Source: an uncultured Bacilli bacterium
Lineage (GTDB): Bacteria; Bacillota_I; Bacilli_A; RF39; UBA660
Assembly: GCA_934101745.1 (NCBI GenBank)
Contig: CAKOSD010000028.1
Location: 1-9,258, forward strand
Reading direction: 5' to 3'
DNA: 9,258 bases
Below the pieces are notes generated by a model. The model had not been told where the DNA came from and did no database searches. It worked only from the letters and a program-made list of their open reading frames with translations. The position numbers and the translations under genes were made by a program. This document shows positions 7,182 to 9,258 of this stretch, piece by piece (positions within the stretch are counted from its first letter, which is position 1; the number at the start of each line of letters is the position of its first letter).

Positions 7182-8217
7182 AATTAAAAAGTTAATAAAA
7201 GCACTATGCTTATTTAGTATTGTTCTAATATTAGGTGGGTGCTACGATTATCATGAACTTAATAGTTTAGATATTATCAGTGGGATTGGTATTTCTTTTA
7301 ATGATAATATTTATGAAGTTACTTATGAAGTTATTAATACTAGTATAGATAAAGATAATAAAGAAAGTAAGAAGAGTTTTATTGTTTTAGGAAGTGGAAA
7401 AAATATTAGTGAAGCTTTTTATAATACCAATAATAAATTAAATAAGAAACCCTATTTTCAACATATTAAAGTTATGATAATTGATGATAAGGTTGATATT
7501 ACCAGTATTAGTGATTATCTTATAAGAAGTAATATGATTACCACTAATTTTTACTTAGTAATGGCAGATAATCCAAAAGAAATGCTCGGATTTACTAATG
7601 AAGATAAGGTAATAAATGCTAATTATGTTTATGATATTTTAAAAAAAATGAATTATGCTAAGATGAGTAATTACTTTGATTTTCAAGTTAATAAAATTAT
7701 TGATAAAATCGATATAAGTATTCCAAAGTTTATAATTGATAATAAAATTATGTTTAAGACTTATGGTCTTTATCGTGGTAATAAATTTATTTGTTATTTA
7801 GATGATTTTAATTTAAATATGTATAATTTCTTTCTAAAGGACAATAATATATCTTATAGTAATGATAAAAATAGTATTAAATTATATAATAATAGTTTAA
7901 AAACAAGTACTAAAGAAAAAATAAATTTTAATTTTAATCTGAAGGCGAAAGTAGAAGTATTAAGTGATAATTATAATTTACGTAGCAATGATGATTTTAA
8001 AAAGTTAGAAACGGAATTTACCGATAGCCTAGAAAAGGATTTAACTAAGTTTATAGAATTTTTACGTGAAAAGCAAATAGATCTTTTAGGTATAAATTAC
8101 CAATATTATTTAAAAAGCAAGAAGTTTAATGACAATTATTTTAGAGATACAGATTTTGAAATTAAGGTTAAAGTTAAGGTTAATAAACCCGGTTTAACTA
8201 TTAGGAGATGCCAATGA
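7174..8217 (+). CDS. gerC: Spore germinant receptor C subunit, lipoprotein (GerC/GerAC family)
   Basis: Membrane-anchored lipoprotein partner of the A and B subunits. The N-terminus is a lipoprotein signal: a lysine-rich start, a hydrophobic core and the lipobox LILGGC, with Cys23 as the lipidated residue. It is followed by YDYHELNSLDIISGIGIS, the typical GerC opening. The middle is Asn- and Lys-rich. The C-terminal part (about 245-340) has the expected long helix, then YYLKSKKFND and an alternating strand EIKVKVKV, matching the Spore_germ_C end region. Its 347 aa are slightly short for the family. The start is uncertain: the GTG at 7174 lies within the strong Shine-Dalgarno match AAAGAAGGTGAT (7167-7178), and the best-spaced in-frame codon is ATT at 7183. 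No ATG or TTG precedes the lipobox. The gene overlaps or directly abuts the A-subunit stop at 7179-7181 and ends on TGA, overlapping the next start. Confidence 0.92.
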   Translation: MIKIKKLIKALCLFSIVLILGGCYDYHELNSLDIISGIGISFNDNIYEVTYEVINTSIDKDNKESKKSFIVLGSGKNISEAFYNTNNKLNKKPYFQHIKVMIIDDKVDITSISDYLIRSNMITTNFYLVMADNPKEMLGFTNEDKVINANYVYDILKKMNYAKMSNYFDFQVNKIIDKIDISIPKFIIDNKIMFKTYGLYRGNKFICYLDDFNLNMYNFFLKDNNISYSNDKNSIKLYNNSLKTSTKEKINFNFNLKAKVEVLSDNYNLRSNDDFKKLETEFTDSLEKDLTKFIEFLREKQIDLLGINYQYYLKSKKFNDNYFRDTDFEIKVKVKVNKPGLTIRRCQ

Positions 8218-9218
8218 ATACAAAAAGACAATTGGTAATATGTATATTTTTATGTAGAGTATTATATTTTGGTTTAGGTATTTCTTCGATTTTAGCGATT
8301 GCTAATAATTTTACTTTAATTAGTTATATTATGGGTTTTATCTTAGGTTTTATATTTTTAATTATAATGTTAAATCTAGATTGGTATAATTTTTTTAAAA
8401 GTATTATTGGAAAAATTGTGGTTTTGGGTTTAAGTTTTTTTATGGTTAATAATTGTTTAGTATCATTGGCAGTATTAGGAAGTAATTTTTATTTAATTAA
8501 TACGCCCCCATTATTAATTATTATTCCATTATTCATATTAATTTTATATGGGGTTAAAAAAGGAATAGCAACTACTTTAAGATTAAGTGATATTTTGATT
8601 TTTGGCAGTGTTATAATTGGTTTTTTAGCCGTTATTAGTATTTTTAAGAATATTGATTTTAATAATTATTTACCAATTAATATTCCTAATAAAAATGATA
8701 CTTTTAAATGTATTTTTAGTAGCATAGTTTATAGTGTAAGCCCTATTATTTTAGAGTTATCGTTATTAAAAAAAGATGAAGTTAATAAAAAAGCAATTTT
8801 GGGTGGTTATGTAACCGGAAGTTTAACAATATTATTGATGATTTTATGTATTTTGGGTGTTTTTAGTGGAGATTTTGCGCGATTGTTTCGTTATCCTGAA
8901 TATATTTTATTAAAAAAGGTTAATTTATTTAATCAGTTTGAACATTTAGAAACATTTTTATCAATTTTATGGTTTAACGATTTACTAATCACTAGTCTAA
9001 TCGCCGGGATTTTAATTAATAAAGTTTTTAAGGGAAAAAGCCTATATGTAGTGGGAATATTTCATCTAATGTTTGTTTATTTCTTTTTTATAAATAATTA
9101 TCAACACGCATTACTTTTGTATCATTATTCTTATTATATTCTAGTGGGATTAATGGGTCTAGGAATTATAGGAACTTTGATAAATGATAAGATTAACTGT
9201 CAAAAAAAAGCCTCTTAA
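8214..9218 (+). CDS. gerB: Spore germinant receptor B subunit, permease-like (GerB/GerAB family)
   Basis: Polytopic membrane protein of the amino acid/polyamine/cation transporter superfamily and the likely germinant-binding subunit of the receptor. In numbering from 8214 (334 aa), about ten hydrophobic segments are visible: 9-29, 34-53, 66-90, 98-113, 124-143, 165-182, 196-216, 245-268, 276-293 and 304-323. Family hallmarks are FKNIDFNNYLP (144-154) and RYPEYILLKKVNLFNQFEHL (226-245), which corresponds to the conserved fPe...R...l...fe.lE segment, followed by an ILW helix. The ATG at 8214 is chosen over 8208 because AGGAG at 8203-8207 directly abuts 8208 but sits six bases from 8214. That choice gives the classic ATGA overlap with the C-subunit stop. 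The last codons run into the terminator stem. The sequence is divergent but confidently family-level. Confidence 0.93.
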   Translation: MNTKRQLVICIFLCRVLYFGLGISSILAIANNFTLISYIMGFILGFIFLIIMLNLDWYNFFKSIIGKIVVLGLSFFMVNNCLVSLAVLGSNFYLINTPPLLIIIPLFILILYGVKKGIATTLRLSDILIFGSVIIGFLAVISIFKNIDFNNYLPINIPNKNDTFKCIFSSIVYSVSPIILELSLLKKDEVNKKAILGGYVTGSLTILLMILCILGVFSGDFARLFRYPEYILLKKVNLFNQFEHLETFLSILWFNDLLITSLIAGILINKVFKGKSLYVVGIFHLMFVYFFFINNYQHALLLYHYSYYILVGLMGLGIIGTLINDKINCQKKAS

Positions 9219-9241
9219 ATTTTAAGAAGGCTTCTTTTATT
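9202..9241. terminator. Bidirectional intrinsic terminator after the germination operon
   Basis: The stem AAGCCT-CTTAA (9208-9218) pairs with TTAAG-A-AGGCTT (9222-9233), with one bulged A and a three-base loop. The plus-strand side is followed by an interrupted U-tract, CTTTTATT. Read on the minus strand, the stem is followed by eight uninterrupted T (complement of A at 9202-9209), a much better terminator. The B-subunit stop codon TAA (9216-9218) lies inside the stem. Confidence 0.8.
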
Positions 9242-9257
9242 GACTTATTATAAGTCA
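9241..9257. repeat. Short perfect inverted repeat at the window end
   Basis: TGACTTA (9241-9247) and TAAGTCA (9251-9257) form a perfect seven-base inverted repeat around TTA, directly after the terminator. It could be an operator-like site, the end of a second hairpin, or part of the next gene. The window stops one base later, so its role cannot be judged. Confidence 0.4.
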
Positions 9258-9258
9258 T

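Noticed and set aside
8215..8217. TGA read as Trp (Mollicutes code)
   Set aside because: Reading through would add only a few codons before TAA. No gene has internal TGA, Trp is encoded by TGG, and this TGA forms a normal ATGA overlap with the next gene.
9200..9258. Minus-strand small ORF starting with ATG at the window edge (MTYNKS...)
   Set aside because: It would run straight through the terminator hairpin and its T-tract and stop after about 21 codons; no ribosome binding site is visible inside the window.

Overview
The window looks like chromosome from a very AT-rich, endospore-forming Bacillota. By eye GC is well below one third, and codons such as AAT, TTA, AAA and ATT dominate. The organism probably belongs to a low-GC gut Bacilli or Erysipelotrichia lineage near the Mollicutes, but the sequence alone does not fix the taxon. 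The standard bacterial code fits: Trp is read from TGG, the reading frames contain no internal TGA, and one gene ends on TGA. Sporulation is inferred from a complete germinant-receptor operon.

Left half, minus strand (transcribed right to left). A head-to-tail run begins near 5430. It holds a 749-aa cytoplasmic protein with a WG-type repeat, a coiled coil and a pentapeptide-like tail; then a TrmA/RlmD-family 23S rRNA uracil-C5 methyltransferase with its Fe-S cysteines and catalytic residues; then an M3-family zinc oligoendopeptidase. The first two are separated by about 20 bases and probably share a transcript. A promoter beyond the peptidase drives a further minus-strand gene, of which only the first 34 codons lie in the window (bases 1-103).

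Middle, 5431-5750. This is a 320-base divergent, non-coding, extremely AT-rich spacer. On the minus side it carries a TATAAT -10 box for the 749-aa gene. On the plus side it carries a sigma-G-like promoter candidate immediately before the germination operon and a six-codon mini-ORF with a good ribosome binding site.

Right half, plus strand (5751-9218). This is a tightly packed three-gene GerA-family germinant-receptor operon in the order A-C-B: the membrane A subunit, the lipoprotein C subunit and the permease-like B subunit. Together they would form an inner spore membrane nutrient receptor. Gene junctions overlap or nearly abut, which suggests translational coupling. A hairpin terminator overlaps the last stop codon and has its best U-tract on the opposite strand, suggesting a convergent gene just outside the window.

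At four of the six complete genes, the start giving the longest ORF lies inside the Shine-Dalgarno sequence, so shorter starts are preferred for three of them. For the C subunit the best-spaced codon is ATT, a rare non-canonical start. No mobile element, CRISPR array, tRNA or rRNA is visible.
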